From: Pseudomonas cichorii
GTDB lineage: Bacteria > Pseudomonadota > Gammaproteobacteria > Pseudomonadales > Pseudomonadaceae
Assembly (NCBI RefSeq): GCF_015471405.1
Contig: NZ_BLVZ01000008.1
Span: forward strand, 298,079 to 362,078
Direction: 5' to 3'
DNA length: 64,000 nt
Positions 44,841-53,748 of the stretch are shown piece by piece; positions within the stretch are counted from its first letter, which is position 1; each line of letters begins with the position of its first letter. The position numbers and the translations under genes are program-made. The notes under the pieces are model-generated. The model searched no databases. It saw only the letters and a list, made by a program, of their open reading frames with translations, and had not been told where the DNA came from.

Positions 44841-45308
44841 GTGACCGCTACAGCTTTGTCGAAAACACATCTTCCTCTCGACAGGGAAGTCAAAGCAGCC
44901 GAACAGGGCCAGCGTGAATTGGCTGCCTTTCTGTCAACGAAATTTGAAACGCAGCGTATTGAAATCTTCGATAACGAAAACAAGGCGCACCCCATCGAGT
45001 TGCCCACCTCAGCCCTACGACTGCTTGTAGATATTCTTGGCGAACTGGCTATTGGTAATGCTGTCAGGGTTGTGCCGATTCACGCCGAACTGACCAGCCA
45101 GGAAGCCGCTGACTTGCTCAACGTTTCTCGACCACATCTAGTGAAATTGCTGGAGGCTGGAGAATTACCTTTTCACAAGACCGGCAGGCATCGCCGGGTT
45201 TTATTCTCCGATTTGACGGCGTTCAAACACCGTCGAGACATGGCTAGCCAGGAGGCGATGGAAGAATTGGCTAGGCAGGCACAAGAGCTTGGGATGGGCT
45301 ACGAGTGA
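44841..45308 (+). CDS. Helix-turn-helix (excisionase-type) antitoxin
   Basis: 155 residues from GTG 44841 with AGAAGGA 8 bases upstream; the longer frame crosses the operator repeats. A MerR/excisionase-like HTH is clear at about 80-130: LTSQEAADLLNVSRPHLVKL, then LEAGELPFHKTGRHRRVLFSDL. The N-terminal part is helical, the C-terminal tail (EAMEELARQAQELGMGYE) acidic and likely wraps the toxin. It should neutralise the PIN protein encoded next and repress the operon via the direct repeats. Its end overlaps the toxin start (GTGA). Confidence 0.85.
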   Translation: MTATALSKTHLPLDREVKAAEQGQRELAAFLSTKFETQRIEIFDNENKAHPIELPTSALRLLVDILGELAIGNAVRVVPIHAELTSQEAADLLNVSRPHLVKLLEAGELPFHKTGRHRRVLFSDLTAFKHRRDMASQEAMEELARQAQELGMGYE

Positions 45309-45880
45309 GGCATTCGCCATTTACAGCCGTTTATGATGCCTGCGTCCTTTATCCCGCCCCCTTGCGCGATCTGCTGATGTGGCTGGGTCTTTCAGGGTTG
45401 TATAGGGCTCGCTGGAGTGCACAGATTCATGATGAGTGGACACGCAATGTGCTGAAAAACCGGCCAGACCTGACAATGGAGCAATTGGCCCGCACAGTCC
45501 AACTGATGGATAAGGCAGTGCCGGGGGCCTTGGTGACGGGCCATGAAATGCTTTGCGCGGATTTGAACCTACCTGATCCTGATGATCGGCATGTGCTTGC
45601 AGCAGCGATACGTTGCAAGGCAGAAGTCATTGTGACGTTCAACCTGAAAGACTTTCCTGATGCGGCCCTTGAGGCTTTCGATATCGAGCCCCAGCACCCG
45701 GACGAATTCATTATTGACCTCTGGGATCTGGATCAGGCGGCAGTCCTCACGGCAGTACAGAAACACCGAGGCACATTAAAAGCGCCGCCCATGGATGTTC
45801 AGCAGTATCTCGACATGATGCTCCGCCAGGGAGTCCCTCAAACAGTCAAAGCGCTTAAGCCTTACGAGTTAATTTTATAA
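45305..45880 (+). CDS. PIN-domain toxin (VapC-like)
   Basis: 191 residues starting at GTG 45305, overlapping the antitoxin stop by 4 bp. A PIN_3-type ribonuclease domain spans about 8-140: D11 (VYDACVLYP), E44 (IHDEWTRNVL), D93/D94 (LPDPDDRHVLAAA) and D116 in VTFNLKDFP form the acidic metal site. The C-terminal ~50 residues are an extension common in this branch (DVQQYLDMMLRQGVPQTVKAL). Probably cleaves a tRNA or other RNA when released. Paired with an excisionase-type HTH, not with a classic VapB. Confidence 0.87.
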   Translation: MRHSPFTAVYDACVLYPAPLRDLLMWLGLSGLYRARWSAQIHDEWTRNVLKNRPDLTMEQLARTVQLMDKAVPGALVTGHEMLCADLNLPDPDDRHVLAAAIRCKAEVIVTFNLKDFPDAALEAFDIEPQHPDEFIIDLWDLDQAAVLTAVQKHRGTLKAPPMDVQQYLDMMLRQGVPQTVKALKPYELIL

Positions 45881-45968
45881 AGCATGGATGCCATGTATTA
45901 GCCACTGGTTTGTCGCAGCAACCCTATAGGTTAGGCTGACATCGAATTTGAAAACGGGATCTGATGAC

Positions 45969-46658
45969 ATGAGTGCACAGCAAGGTGAGCGAGGCCCGAT
46001 CAAGGCCGTGATTTTCGATATGGATGGTTTGTTGCTGGACACGGAAGGGGTCTACACCGAAGTCACCCATCTGATTGCCAGCCGTTATGGAAAAACCTTC
46101 GACTGGTCAATCAAGCAGCACACCATTGGCCGTGGCGCCCGTGACTTTTCAGGCTACGTTATCCAGGCGCTGGAGCTGCCTATTTCCATTGACGAGTTCC
46201 TGGAAATACGCGAGCCGATGCTTGATGAACGCTTCCCGCTTGCTCCGGCAATGCCGGGCGCAGAAGCACTGGTGCGGCATCTGGCGGCGAACAACATTCC
46301 CATCGCAGTCGGGACCAGCTCTTCGATCCATTACTTCGAGGCCAAGACCACCTCGCATCGGGCATGGTTCGAGCTGTTTGAAACCGTCGTGACTGCCGAT
46401 GACCCAGAGGTCGGAGCTGCCAAGCCTGCACCGGATATTTTTCTGGTAGCGGCACGCCGTCTGGGGGTTTCGCCAAAGGATTGCCTGGTGTTCGAGGACT
46501 CGCCATTCGGCGTCACTGCGGCCAAGGCTGCGGGTATGTATGCCGTGGCGGTTCCGGACTCGCACATGCCGGTCGAACAGTACGAACATGCCGATCTGAT
46601 ACTGACCTCGCTGGAAGATTTCCCGCTCGAAGCATGGGGCCTGCCGAAGAAAGCCTAG
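45969..46658 (+). CDS. HAD-superfamily (pseudouridine-5'-phosphatase-like) hydrolase
   Basis: 229 residues from ATG 45969. HAD subfamily IA: motif I IFDMDGLLLDTE (D17 nucleophile, D19), helical cap (DEFLEIREPMLDERFPLAPA), motif II VGTSSS, Lys in GAAKPAPD and motif IV VFEDSPFGVTAAKAAGM. Closest to the YniC/GS1 branch that dephosphorylates small sugar phosphates or pseudouridine 5'-phosphate. Single gene; a GC-rich hairpin (46668-46688) follows the stop and is a likely end signal. Confidence 0.9.
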   Translation: MSAQQGERGPIKAVIFDMDGLLLDTEGVYTEVTHLIASRYGKTFDWSIKQHTIGRGARDFSGYVIQALELPISIDEFLEIREPMLDERFPLAPAMPGAEALVRHLAANNIPIAVGTSSSIHYFEAKTTSHRAWFELFETVVTADDPEVGAAKPAPDIFLVAARRLGVSPKDCLVFEDSPFGVTAAKAAGMYAVAVPDSHMPVEQYEHADLILTSLEDFPLEAWGLPKKA

Positions 46659-46667
46659 CAAGCTGAG

Positions 46668-46690
46668 GCCCTGCGCCATGCAGGGCCTTC
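46668..46690 (+). terminator. Hairpin after the HAD gene
   Basis: GGCCCTGC-GCCAT-GCAGGGCC stem, T-poor tail. Likely terminator. Confidence 0.5.
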
Positions 46691-46753
46691 AGGACCGGAC
46701 GTCAGCCAGTGTGTGCAACCGAATTGCCACCTGTCATCACACGAAGCTAGAAT

Positions 46754-46772
46754 GCGATCAATTCTTAATTAC
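46754..46772 (+). promoter_or_regulatory. Weak Fur-box-like site before first FecI-type gene
   Basis: GCGATCAATTCTTAATTAC, preceded by AAT; shares AATGCGAT with the better site at 59555 and lies 30 bases before the sigma-factor start. Confidence 0.35.
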
Positions 46773-46800
46773 ATCCAGCAAGGACGCCTGGAGCGCTTCT

Positions 46801-47316
46801 GTGATTTCTATGTCCTCAGGTGATCGTTCGCTCAATCTGGATATCCATAACCTCTACTGCGAGCATCACGGCTGGCTGCAGGGTTGGCTCGGCCGCAAGT
46901 TGGGAAACAGCAGCGATGCGGCGGATCTGGCGCACGATACGTTCATGCGTCTGCTTACACGCCAGACGCTGCGCAACCCAGGCAGCGAACCTCGTGCCTT
47001 GCTGACTCACATCGCCAAGGGCCTGGTGATTGACCGTTGGCGGCGGCAGGATGTCGAGCGAGCGTATCTGGAAACCATCGCTCATTTGCCTGAACCGCAA
47101 GTCCCGTCACCGGAAACACGTCTGCTGATTCTGGAAACCCTGTATCGGGTCGAAGCCATGCTGCGCGACTTGCCTGACAGGACGCGCCAGGCATTCCTGA
47201 TGTCGCAGATCGACGGGCTGACCTACGCGCAGATCGCCACGGAACTCGATGTCTCGCTGATCAGCGTCAAACGCTACATGCGCGACGCTTTCGTTGCCTG
47301 TCTGAGCGTGGCCTGA
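46801..47316 (+). CDS. FecI-type ECF sigma factor
   Basis: 171 residues from GTG 46801, which has GGAG 7 bases upstream; ATG 46810 is the alternative. Sigma-70 region 2 (YCEHHGWLQGWLGRKLGNSS; AADLAHDTFMRLL) and region 4 (DRTRQAFLMSQIDGLTYAQI; ATELDVSLISVKRYM) are complete; GLVIDRWRR lies between. Directs RNA polymerase to the receptor gene at 48360 when the FecR signal arrives. One-base overlap with the FecR gene (TGATG), so stoichiometric expression. Iron-responsive control by Fur is likely. Confidence 0.93.
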   Translation: MISMSSGDRSLNLDIHNLYCEHHGWLQGWLGRKLGNSSDAADLAHDTFMRLLTRQTLRNPGSEPRALLTHIAKGLVIDRWRRQDVERAYLETIAHLPEPQVPSPETRLLILETLYRVEAMLRDLPDRTRQAFLMSQIDGLTYAQIATELDVSLISVKRYMRDAFVACLSVA

Positions 47317-48275
47317 TGAGCCAGCAGATCGACCCGCAGATCCTTGGCGAAGCCGCTGACTGGATGGTGCAACTGCAATCGGGCGTTGCAACCGAAGAAG
47401 ACCATCGCGCCGTGCAGAACTGGCGCAATCGCAGCCCTCAACACGCGCAAGCCTGGCAACGGGCAGAAGCGATTCTGGGAGACTTCCGGACGTTGCCCGC
47501 AGCGATTGCCACCGAGACATTCAAGCGGGTCAGCCACAACAAAGGAATCGGTCGGCGTCAGGCACTCACTCGTCTGGGCATTCTATTGCTGGCAGGGCCG
47601 ACGGCATGGCTGGCCTGGCAAAACACGCCATGGCGGCAATGGACGGCAGATCATCACACGGCCATCGGCGAGCAGAAAAATCTGACATTGTCCGACGGCA
47701 CCCGCGTACTGCTCAACACCGCCAGCTCCATGAACATTGCCTTCAGCGCTCACGAACGGCGTATCCAGTTGCTGACTGGCGAAATATTGATCACCACCGC
47801 GAAAGACTCCGCTTCCAGTTCGCGTCCCTTTTACGTCCAGACTGAACAGGGTACGGCTCAGGCACTAGGCACACGTTTCAGTGTCCGCATCGACGGCGAA
47901 CGCAGCCTGGTCGCGGTGCAGGAAGGCTCGGTACACATGCAGCCGAATGCTGGCCAGAGTCTGGTGATAAAAGCCGGCGAGCAAAGTGCGTTCAGTCGTA
48001 CGACCGTCATGCCGGTCGCGCCACTGGCGGCAGGTACGTTGACTTGGGAAAACGGCATGCTGCTCGCTCAGGACATGCGCCTGGCCGACTTGCTCGATGA
48101 ACTGGGCCGCTATCGTTCCGGGGTATTGCGCTGCCATGCGGCTGTCGCCGATCTGCGAGTGTCCGGGGCATTTCCTCTGCGCGACACCGATGCCAGCCTG
48201 CGCTTGCTGCATGACTCCCTGCCGATCACGGTCAGCAGCCTGACGCGCTACTGGGTCGCCGTCGAACCGCGTTAA
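47316..48275 (+). CDS. FecR-type anti-sigma/sigma regulator
   Basis: 319 residues. N-terminal cytoplasmic DUF4880 domain (EAADWMVQLQSG; WRNRSPQHAQAWQRAE), one membrane helix at about 85-105 (ALTRLGILLLAGPTAWLAW), then a periplasmic FecR domain (LSDGTRVLLNTASSMNIAF; GTRFSVRIDGERSLVAVQEG) and a C-terminal STN-like module that contacts the receptor's signalling domain. Passes the siderophore signal from the receptor at 48360 to the sigma factor upstream. Confidence 0.92.
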   Translation: MSQQIDPQILGEAADWMVQLQSGVATEEDHRAVQNWRNRSPQHAQAWQRAEAILGDFRTLPAAIATETFKRVSHNKGIGRRQALTRLGILLLAGPTAWLAWQNTPWRQWTADHHTAIGEQKNLTLSDGTRVLLNTASSMNIAFSAHERRIQLLTGEILITTAKDSASSSRPFYVQTEQGTAQALGTRFSVRIDGERSLVAVQEGSVHMQPNAGQSLVIKAGEQSAFSRTTVMPVAPLAAGTLTWENGMLLAQDMRLADLLDELGRYRSGVLRCHAAVADLRVSGAFPLRDTDASLRLLHDSLPITVSSLTRYWVAVEPR

Positions 48276-48359
48276 CGCTCACCTTTCACTGATACCTTTT
48301 TGCTTGTCGTTCGGTAAGCAGATAAATCCTCACTTTATCTGCGCCGACAGGAATACCGA

Positions 48360-50828
48360 ATGACTTCCAGGCCGTTTCAGCCCTCCTTCAAAAACAGCAC
48401 GGCTCGTTTCCGCTTCGCGGCGCTGAGCATGGCGATTGCACTGACAACGCTGACTCCAGCGCAGACTACGCTGGCTGCTGAAACCGCCGATAGCAGCGTA
48501 ACCCGGGTCTTTGCCATTGCTCCCGGCCCGTTGAGCCAGGTGCTGGCGCAGTTCGCCGCCATCAGTGGCGTGCCGTTGTCATTCGATCCCGCGCTGCTGA
48601 ACAACCGCCAGAGCGCGGGTTTGCAGGGCAGCTATACCGTGCAGGCAGGTTTCCAGCAGTTGCTGGCGGGCAGCGGCTATACGCTTTTGAGTACCGGCAA
48701 CCATGGCTACACATTGGCGCCTCAAGTCGAAGCGGGCGATGCAGTGGAACTGGGCGCGACCACTGTCAACGGTGAAGCGAGCCGTTCGACCGAAACCTAT
48801 GAGGGCGGACAAGTCGCGCGCAGCGCGCGCCTGGGCATGCTCGGTAATCGTGAGATCAAGGATGTGCCGTTCAGCGTGACGAGTTACACCGCTGAAGTCA
48901 TCAAGGACAAACAAGCCCGGACAGTAGGCGATGTATTGCTCAATGATGCCTCCGTACGGCAGTCGGCGGGCTTCGGTAACTTTTCTCAAGTCTTCACCAT
49001 CCGTGGCTTGCCGCTACAGACCGACGACATTTCCTTCAACGGTCTGTACGGAGTTCTGCCGCGCCAGATCATCACCACCGAAGCACTGGAGCGCGTCGAA
49101 CTGTTCAAAGGCCCGAATGCATTCCTCAATGGCATTTCACCTCAAGGCAGTGGCATTGGCGGCAGTGTGAATCTGGTGCCCAAGCGCGCTCAGGATACGC
49201 CGACACGCAGTGCAACACTGGATTACACCAGCGACAGCCAGGTTGGCGGGCATCTGGATCTGGGGCAGCGTTTTGGCGAAGACAATCAGTTCGGCGCCCG
49301 GATCAATCTGGCGCAACACGAGGGCGATACCGCCATTGATGATGAATCCCAGCGCTCGGCACTGATCGCCATTGCGCTGGATTATCGCGGCGAACGGCTG
49401 CGTCTTTCTGCCGACCTGGGCTACCAGAAAGAACGCATCAATCAGGGCCGCGCCGTGGTGTACCCCACCGGCACCGGCGTGCCGAAAGCACCATCGGCCA
49501 AGCATAACTATGCACAGGACTGGACGTGGTCGGAGCTTGAAGACACTTACGGGATGCTCAATGGCGAGTACGACCTGAACGATAACTGGACGGCCTATGC
49601 AGGCGTCGGTGCCAAGCACACCCGCGAGAACGGTGTTTATTCTTCACTCTATGTCAGCGATGCCAGCGGCACTGCACGCGGCGGCTTTCTTTACCCGCCC
49701 CATGACGAAGACAACAAAAGCGCCATGGGCGGGCTCAACGGCCATTTCGCGACCGGGCCGATCAGCCATCAGGTCAACTTCGGCTTGTCGGGTGTCTGGG
49801 GTGAACAGCGTTCGGCCTATGAAGCGCTGTATGTTGCCAACCGCTTCCCCAGCAACCTGTACAACCCGGTGCAAGCCACACGCCCGACTCCGCCTGCCAC
49901 TTACTTCGGCAGTGACATTAATGATCCACGCATCGTTGGCAAGAACCGCATGAAAAGCGCTGCGGTTTCCGACACCCTTGGCTTTGTCGACGACCGCATC
50001 CTGTTGACGGTCGGCGTGCGACGCCAGTCCATCGAAGTCGACTCCTGGAACACCGCGTCAGGAGCCCGAACGTCCAACTATGAAGAGTCCATCACGACAC
50101 CTGTCTATGGCCTGGTGCTCAAGCCGTGGGAGCATGTTTCGTTCTACGCCAACCGCATCGAAGGCCTGGCGCAAGGGCCTACCGCACCCGGCTCGGGCGT
50201 CACCAACATCAACGAAGTGTTCCCGCCCAGACGCAGTAAACAGACCGAAGCCGGGGTCAAGCTGGATTGGGACAGCTTTGGTGCAACGCTGGGTGTGTAC
50301 CGCATCGAGCAACCCAACAGCGCGACCTACCCCAACGCAGGTTCCAGCCTCGGGACTTTCAGGGTCGATGGCGAACAGTTGAACAAGGGGGCCGAACTGA
50401 ACCTGTTCGGCGAACCGCTGGACGGGCTGCGCCTGCTGGCCGGTGCGGCCTGGATGGATACCGAGCTGAAAAAAACCGCAGGCGGGCTGACGGATGGCAA
50501 TCAGGCGGCCGGCGTGCCGCGCTATCAGTTCAACCTGGGTGCAGACTGGGACGTCCCGGGCATCAATGGCGCGGCGCTCAATGCACGTCTGCTGCGTACC
50601 GGCGGCCAGTACGTGAACAGCACCAACACACTGAGCATTCCAGCCTGGACACGGGTCGATCTGGGCGCTCGTTATCGCTTCAAGCTGGAGGAGCGCGACA
50701 TCACCTTGCGCGCCAATCTGGAGAACGTGGCCAATAAAGCCTATTGGGCATCGGCTTCGACTTCCAACAGTTACCTGACCCAAGGGACACCAAGAACCCT
50801 GAAGGTTTCGGCAACCGTCGATTTCTGA
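48360..50828 (+). CDS. TonB-dependent siderophore receptor (FpvA-like transducer)
   Basis: 822 residues. Signal peptide (~1-40, ends TTLAAE), STN secretin/TonB signalling domain (about 45-115, PLSQVLAQFAAISGVPLSF), plug (VPFSVTSYTAEVIKDKQA; FTIRGLPL; ERVELFKGPNAFLNG) and a 22-strand barrel ending in terminal Phe (LKVSATVDF). The STN domain marks it as a transducer linked to the FecI/FecR pair just upstream. Ligand unknown; C-terminal plug and barrel resemble pyoverdine-type or other hydroxamate/catecholate receptors. Confidence 0.93.
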   Translation: MTSRPFQPSFKNSTARFRFAALSMAIALTTLTPAQTTLAAETADSSVTRVFAIAPGPLSQVLAQFAAISGVPLSFDPALLNNRQSAGLQGSYTVQAGFQQLLAGSGYTLLSTGNHGYTLAPQVEAGDAVELGATTVNGEASRSTETYEGGQVARSARLGMLGNREIKDVPFSVTSYTAEVIKDKQARTVGDVLLNDASVRQSAGFGNFSQVFTIRGLPLQTDDISFNGLYGVLPRQIITTEALERVELFKGPNAFLNGISPQGSGIGGSVNLVPKRAQDTPTRSATLDYTSDSQVGGHLDLGQRFGEDNQFGARINLAQHEGDTAIDDESQRSALIAIALDYRGERLRLSADLGYQKERINQGRAVVYPTGTGVPKAPSAKHNYAQDWTWSELEDTYGMLNGEYDLNDNWTAYAGVGAKHTRENGVYSSLYVSDASGTARGGFLYPPHDEDNKSAMGGLNGHFATGPISHQVNFGLSGVWGEQRSAYEALYVANRFPSNLYNPVQATRPTPPATYFGSDINDPRIVGKNRMKSAAVSDTLGFVDDRILLTVGVRRQSIEVDSWNTASGARTSNYEESITTPVYGLVLKPWEHVSFYANRIEGLAQGPTAPGSGVTNINEVFPPRRSKQTEAGVKLDWDSFGATLGVYRIEQPNSATYPNAGSSLGTFRVDGEQLNKGAELNLFGEPLDGLRLLAGAAWMDTELKKTAGGLTDGNQAAGVPRYQFNLGADWDVPGINGAALNARLLRTGGQYVNSTNTLSIPAWTRVDLGARYRFKLEERDITLRANLENVANKAYWASASTSNSYLTQGTPRTLKVSATVDF

Positions 50829-50972
50829 TGCCACACCATCCTGCCCGCCTCTCAGCGCGGGCATCGATGCAATCAAATAATCCAGTCACATACTTGGGCC
50901 TTTTCAACGCCCCCATAAACAAGCCAGTATGGCCTCCTGATCCAGCTTTCAATGACAAGGAGGATGTTGAGC

Positions 50973-51980
50973 ATGATTTACAGAACTCTTGGCCAGTCAG
51001 GCCTGAAAGTTTCCACGCTGACACTCGGCTCCATGATGTTCGGCGAACAGACCGGAACCGAAGAATCCCTGCGCATCATCGATCATGCACGGGATCAGGG
51101 CGTGAATTTCATCGACACCGCCGACGTCTATAACGGCGGACGCTCCGAAGAGATAGTCGGCGAAGCCATTGCTTCGCATCGCAGCGACTGGGTGCTGGCG
51201 ACCAAGGTTGCGATAGGCCCGAGCGATGGCATCCCGAACCGGGCCGGCCTGAACCGCAAACACATCTTCAATGCCATTGAAAACAGCTTGCAGCGACTGG
51301 ATACCGATTATGTGGATATCTATTACCTGCACAAAGAAGATCACGACACCCCTCTGGAAGTGACGGTATCGGCCATTGGCGATCTGATCCGCCAGGGCAA
51401 GATCCGCTATTGGGGCCTGTCGAACTATCGTGGCTGGCGAATCGCGGAAATCGTCAACGTCGCCCAGCGCCTGGGCGTGGACAAACCGGTCATCAGCCAG
51501 CCGCTGTATAACATCGTCAATCGCCAGGCCGAGATCGAGCAGATCACTGCCGCCGCGTTTCATGGCCTGGGAGTGGTGCCTTACAGCCCGCTGGCACGTG
51601 GCGTACTCAGCGGCAAGTACGCACCGGATGTAACGCCTGACAGCAATAGCCGCGCCGGCCGCCAGGACAAGCGTCTGCTGGAAACGGAATGGCGTGTGGA
51701 GTCGCTGCGCATCGCCCAGCGGCTCCAGGAGTACGTGCAGGACAAAGGCGTCGGCCTCGTCGAGTTCGCCATTGCCTGGGTGCTCAATAACAAAGCCGTC
51801 ACTTCGGCTATCGTCGGCCCGCGTACAGAACAACAGTGGGGGCATTACACCAAGGCACTGGAAGTGAAGATCACCGCCGAGGACGAAGCCTTCATCGACT
51901 CGCTGGTGACACCGGGGCATGCGTCTACCGCCGGCTTCAACGATGTGCAACATTTCGTCTCGGGGCGACTGACACCTTAA
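50973..51980 (+). CDS. Aldo/keto reductase
   Basis: 335 residues from ATG 50973, with AAGGAGG 9 bases upstream (ATG 50964 is too close to it). TIM-barrel AKR of the YajO/YvgN-like group: D48 and Y53 (FIDTADVYNGG), K78 (VLATKVA) and His in YYLHKEDHD form the catalytic tetrad; YWGLSNYRGWRIAEI and SAIVGPRTEQQ carry the NADPH-binding elements. Reduces aldehydes or ketones; substrate unknown. Follows the TonB receptor by 145 bp, not clearly an operon. Confidence 0.9.
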   Translation: MIYRTLGQSGLKVSTLTLGSMMFGEQTGTEESLRIIDHARDQGVNFIDTADVYNGGRSEEIVGEAIASHRSDWVLATKVAIGPSDGIPNRAGLNRKHIFNAIENSLQRLDTDYVDIYYLHKEDHDTPLEVTVSAIGDLIRQGKIRYWGLSNYRGWRIAEIVNVAQRLGVDKPVISQPLYNIVNRQAEIEQITAAAFHGLGVVPYSPLARGVLSGKYAPDVTPDSNSRAGRQDKRLLETEWRVESLRIAQRLQEYVQDKGVGLVEFAIAWVLNNKAVTSAIVGPRTEQQWGHYTKALEVKITAEDEAFIDSLVTPGHASTAGFNDVQHFVSGRLTP

Positions 51981-52005
51981 GGCGCTCTGTTACCGGTAAG
52001 GCATC

Positions 52006-52039
52006 ATCGCGAGCAGGCCATCGGCAAATGCTCGCGATG
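52006..52039. repeat. Inverted repeat after aldo/keto reductase gene
   Basis: CATCGCGAGCA and TGCTCGCGATG, a perfect 11-bp inverted repeat 12 bases apart. CTCGCGA core resembles another Pseudomonas REP type. Confidence 0.6.
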
Positions 52040-52210
52040 TTCGAAAAAAGCGTCTAAAAAGCCGTGTGTATATAAATGCTCATTCAACATGTTGCTGACA
52101 GGAGCGCTAAAATGCTCTGCAACTGCGGGCATGCTGCTTGTAGCAGAACGGGAACAGGCTCAGGTCTGTTGGCAACCATGAATCCAATCCAGCCAGGTTG
52201 ATGAAGAAGT

Positions 52211-52957
52211 ATGGCGATGCGCAAAACTGATAGAGAAGCCTTTTTGTGCTCGGTCCTGGGAAACGAACAGCCTCCCGCGCACCTTGCCAGATCTGTTATC
52301 GAAGAAAAACTGCGCAACGCCATTATTGATGGCAGCCTGCCGAGTGGTACAGCCCTGCGTCAGCAGGAGTTGGCCACATTATTCGGTGTCAGCCGAATGC
52401 CGGTGCGCGAAGCATTGCGCCAGCTTGAGGCACAGTCACTCCTGCGCGTCGAAACCCATAAAGGCGCCGTCGTCGCACCGTTGATCACCGAAGATGCCGT
52501 TGACGCCTATGGTCTGCGCATCCTGCTGGAGTCCGAGGCTCTGCGCCTTTCCATTCCGTTACTGGATGCCGACGACCTGGCAAGCGCACGAAGCTACATC
52601 GAGTTGCTTGAGGTTGAAACCGACTACTCCAAGATGGGCACCCTCAACCGCCTGTTTCACATGTCTCTGTACGCCAAGACGCCCAACAAGCGCTTGATGC
52701 GTCTGGTAGAAGAAGGCCTGAACGAAGAAGAGCGTTTCCTGCGCTTCAATCTCTCGTCCATGGGCCTTGGCAAACTGTCCCAGGACGACCACTGGGAGCT
52801 GCTGCGTCTGGCCGAAGAAAAAGCCGTTGAGCAAATCGTGAGTTCTCTGCAAAACCACCTCAATCGGGGTGTCAAGGCAATCACTCAATACCTCAACAAC
52901 AAAAAGGCCGAGCAAGAAAAACCAGCGGTACGCCAACGCAAGAAAAGCATCGCCTGA
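52211..52957 (+). CDS. GntR/FCD-family transcriptional regulator
   Basis: 248 residues. N-terminal winged HTH of the GntR family: SVIEEKLRNAIIDGSLPSG, then TALRQQELATLFGVSRMPVR and EALRQLEAQSLLRVE. An all-helical FCD effector domain (about 95-230) has the metal/ligand His residues in NRLFHMSLY and QNHLNRGVK. C-terminus is highly basic (RQRKKSIA). Most FCD regulators repress small-molecule catabolic genes. Target unknown; next gene downstream is the mgo operon, 790 bp away, which might be under its control. Confidence 0.9.
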   Translation: MAMRKTDREAFLCSVLGNEQPPAHLARSVIEEKLRNAIIDGSLPSGTALRQQELATLFGVSRMPVREALRQLEAQSLLRVETHKGAVVAPLITEDAVDAYGLRILLESEALRLSIPLLDADDLASARSYIELLEVETDYSKMGTLNRLFHMSLYAKTPNKRLMRLVEEGLNEEERFLRFNLSSMGLGKLSQDDHWELLRLAEEKAVEQIVSSLQNHLNRGVKAITQYLNNKKAEQEKPAVRQRKKSIA

Positions 52958-53027
52958 ATCAACTCCGGTTGATCACCTGACCCTCGTGGCCTGACGCTTC
53001 TCACTCCCCTTTCAGCACCCTTTCCAT

Positions 53028-53062
53028 GCGCTGCGAGCTATCTGCTCGCGGGCAGCGCTTTT
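53028..53062 (+). terminator. Terminator of the GntR gene
   Basis: GCGCTGCGAGC - TATCT - GCTCGCGGGCAGCGC hairpin followed by TTTT. Confidence 0.8.
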
Positions 53063-53748
53063 ATGCCTGTTTTCCTGAACCACCGGGTTGGTCTGCCTCA
53101 GGAATAAGGCAAACTCGGTCGTGACTGCGGCGTGATCCAACCGGAGGGTTGCGCCTTGGTCGCTCTTGAACTGCCCGTCTGGTGCAGGGCAGCGATCTGT
53201 TCATTTGAACGTATTGAGAAAGGAGTTCCTGCAAGGGCAACAAGGCATTGGAAGTCACTTCCAGTATCGCCCTCCAAAAGTCAAAAACTCTGATTGTTCG
53301 GCATAACAGCAACGCTGAACGAGGCATTCGTTCATTACTCTCAATTTTGGCTCTTATCAGCCGAAAGGGTTGCTCACACCCCTATAAAACTTAAATCAAT
53401 AGTTTTATATGGCAACTTACAACCCTGAAAAACAGCAACTAAAATAATAATAAAAAACAATTGCGAAATTCATTGAAAGTGCTTTAACTTTTATTCGCAG
53501 CCCGTCACAACGGCCGACACCTCAGGTTACTCGGCCACGCCCACACAGGCTGCAGCTTTGGGCACTCATGGCTCTGCAAAGGACCTGCAACGAAACAACT
53601 GACTTTAACGGTTATTGATCGTTTCAACTAACAGGCGCTGACCTGCCTGTTAGTCAGGCCTCCTGCAGCGTGTTTCTTCAAGAACGAAAGCTGTTATTTA
53701 GCCACACGCACATCCAACACTTGCACTTACAACTACCGGGATATCGCC
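53063..53748. other. Long upstream region of the mgo operon
   Basis: About 690 bases, no gene called; an 88-codon minus-strand frame (53061-53327) is not protein-like. 53390-53500 is AT-rich with runs of A (AATAATAATAAAAAACAATT) and a likely promoter. The leader before ATG 53749 is long, consistent with post-transcriptional control by Gac/Rsm known for mgo genes. TCAAGAACGAAAGC and ACTACCGGGATATC near the start contain no clear GGAGG, and the CCGGGA motif 13 bases before the ATG could be an RsmA site. Confidence 0.5.

Noticed and set aside
53061..53327. 88-codon minus-strand frame upstream of mgoB
   Set aside because: Overlaps the GntR terminator region, lacks a ribosome site and recognisable features.
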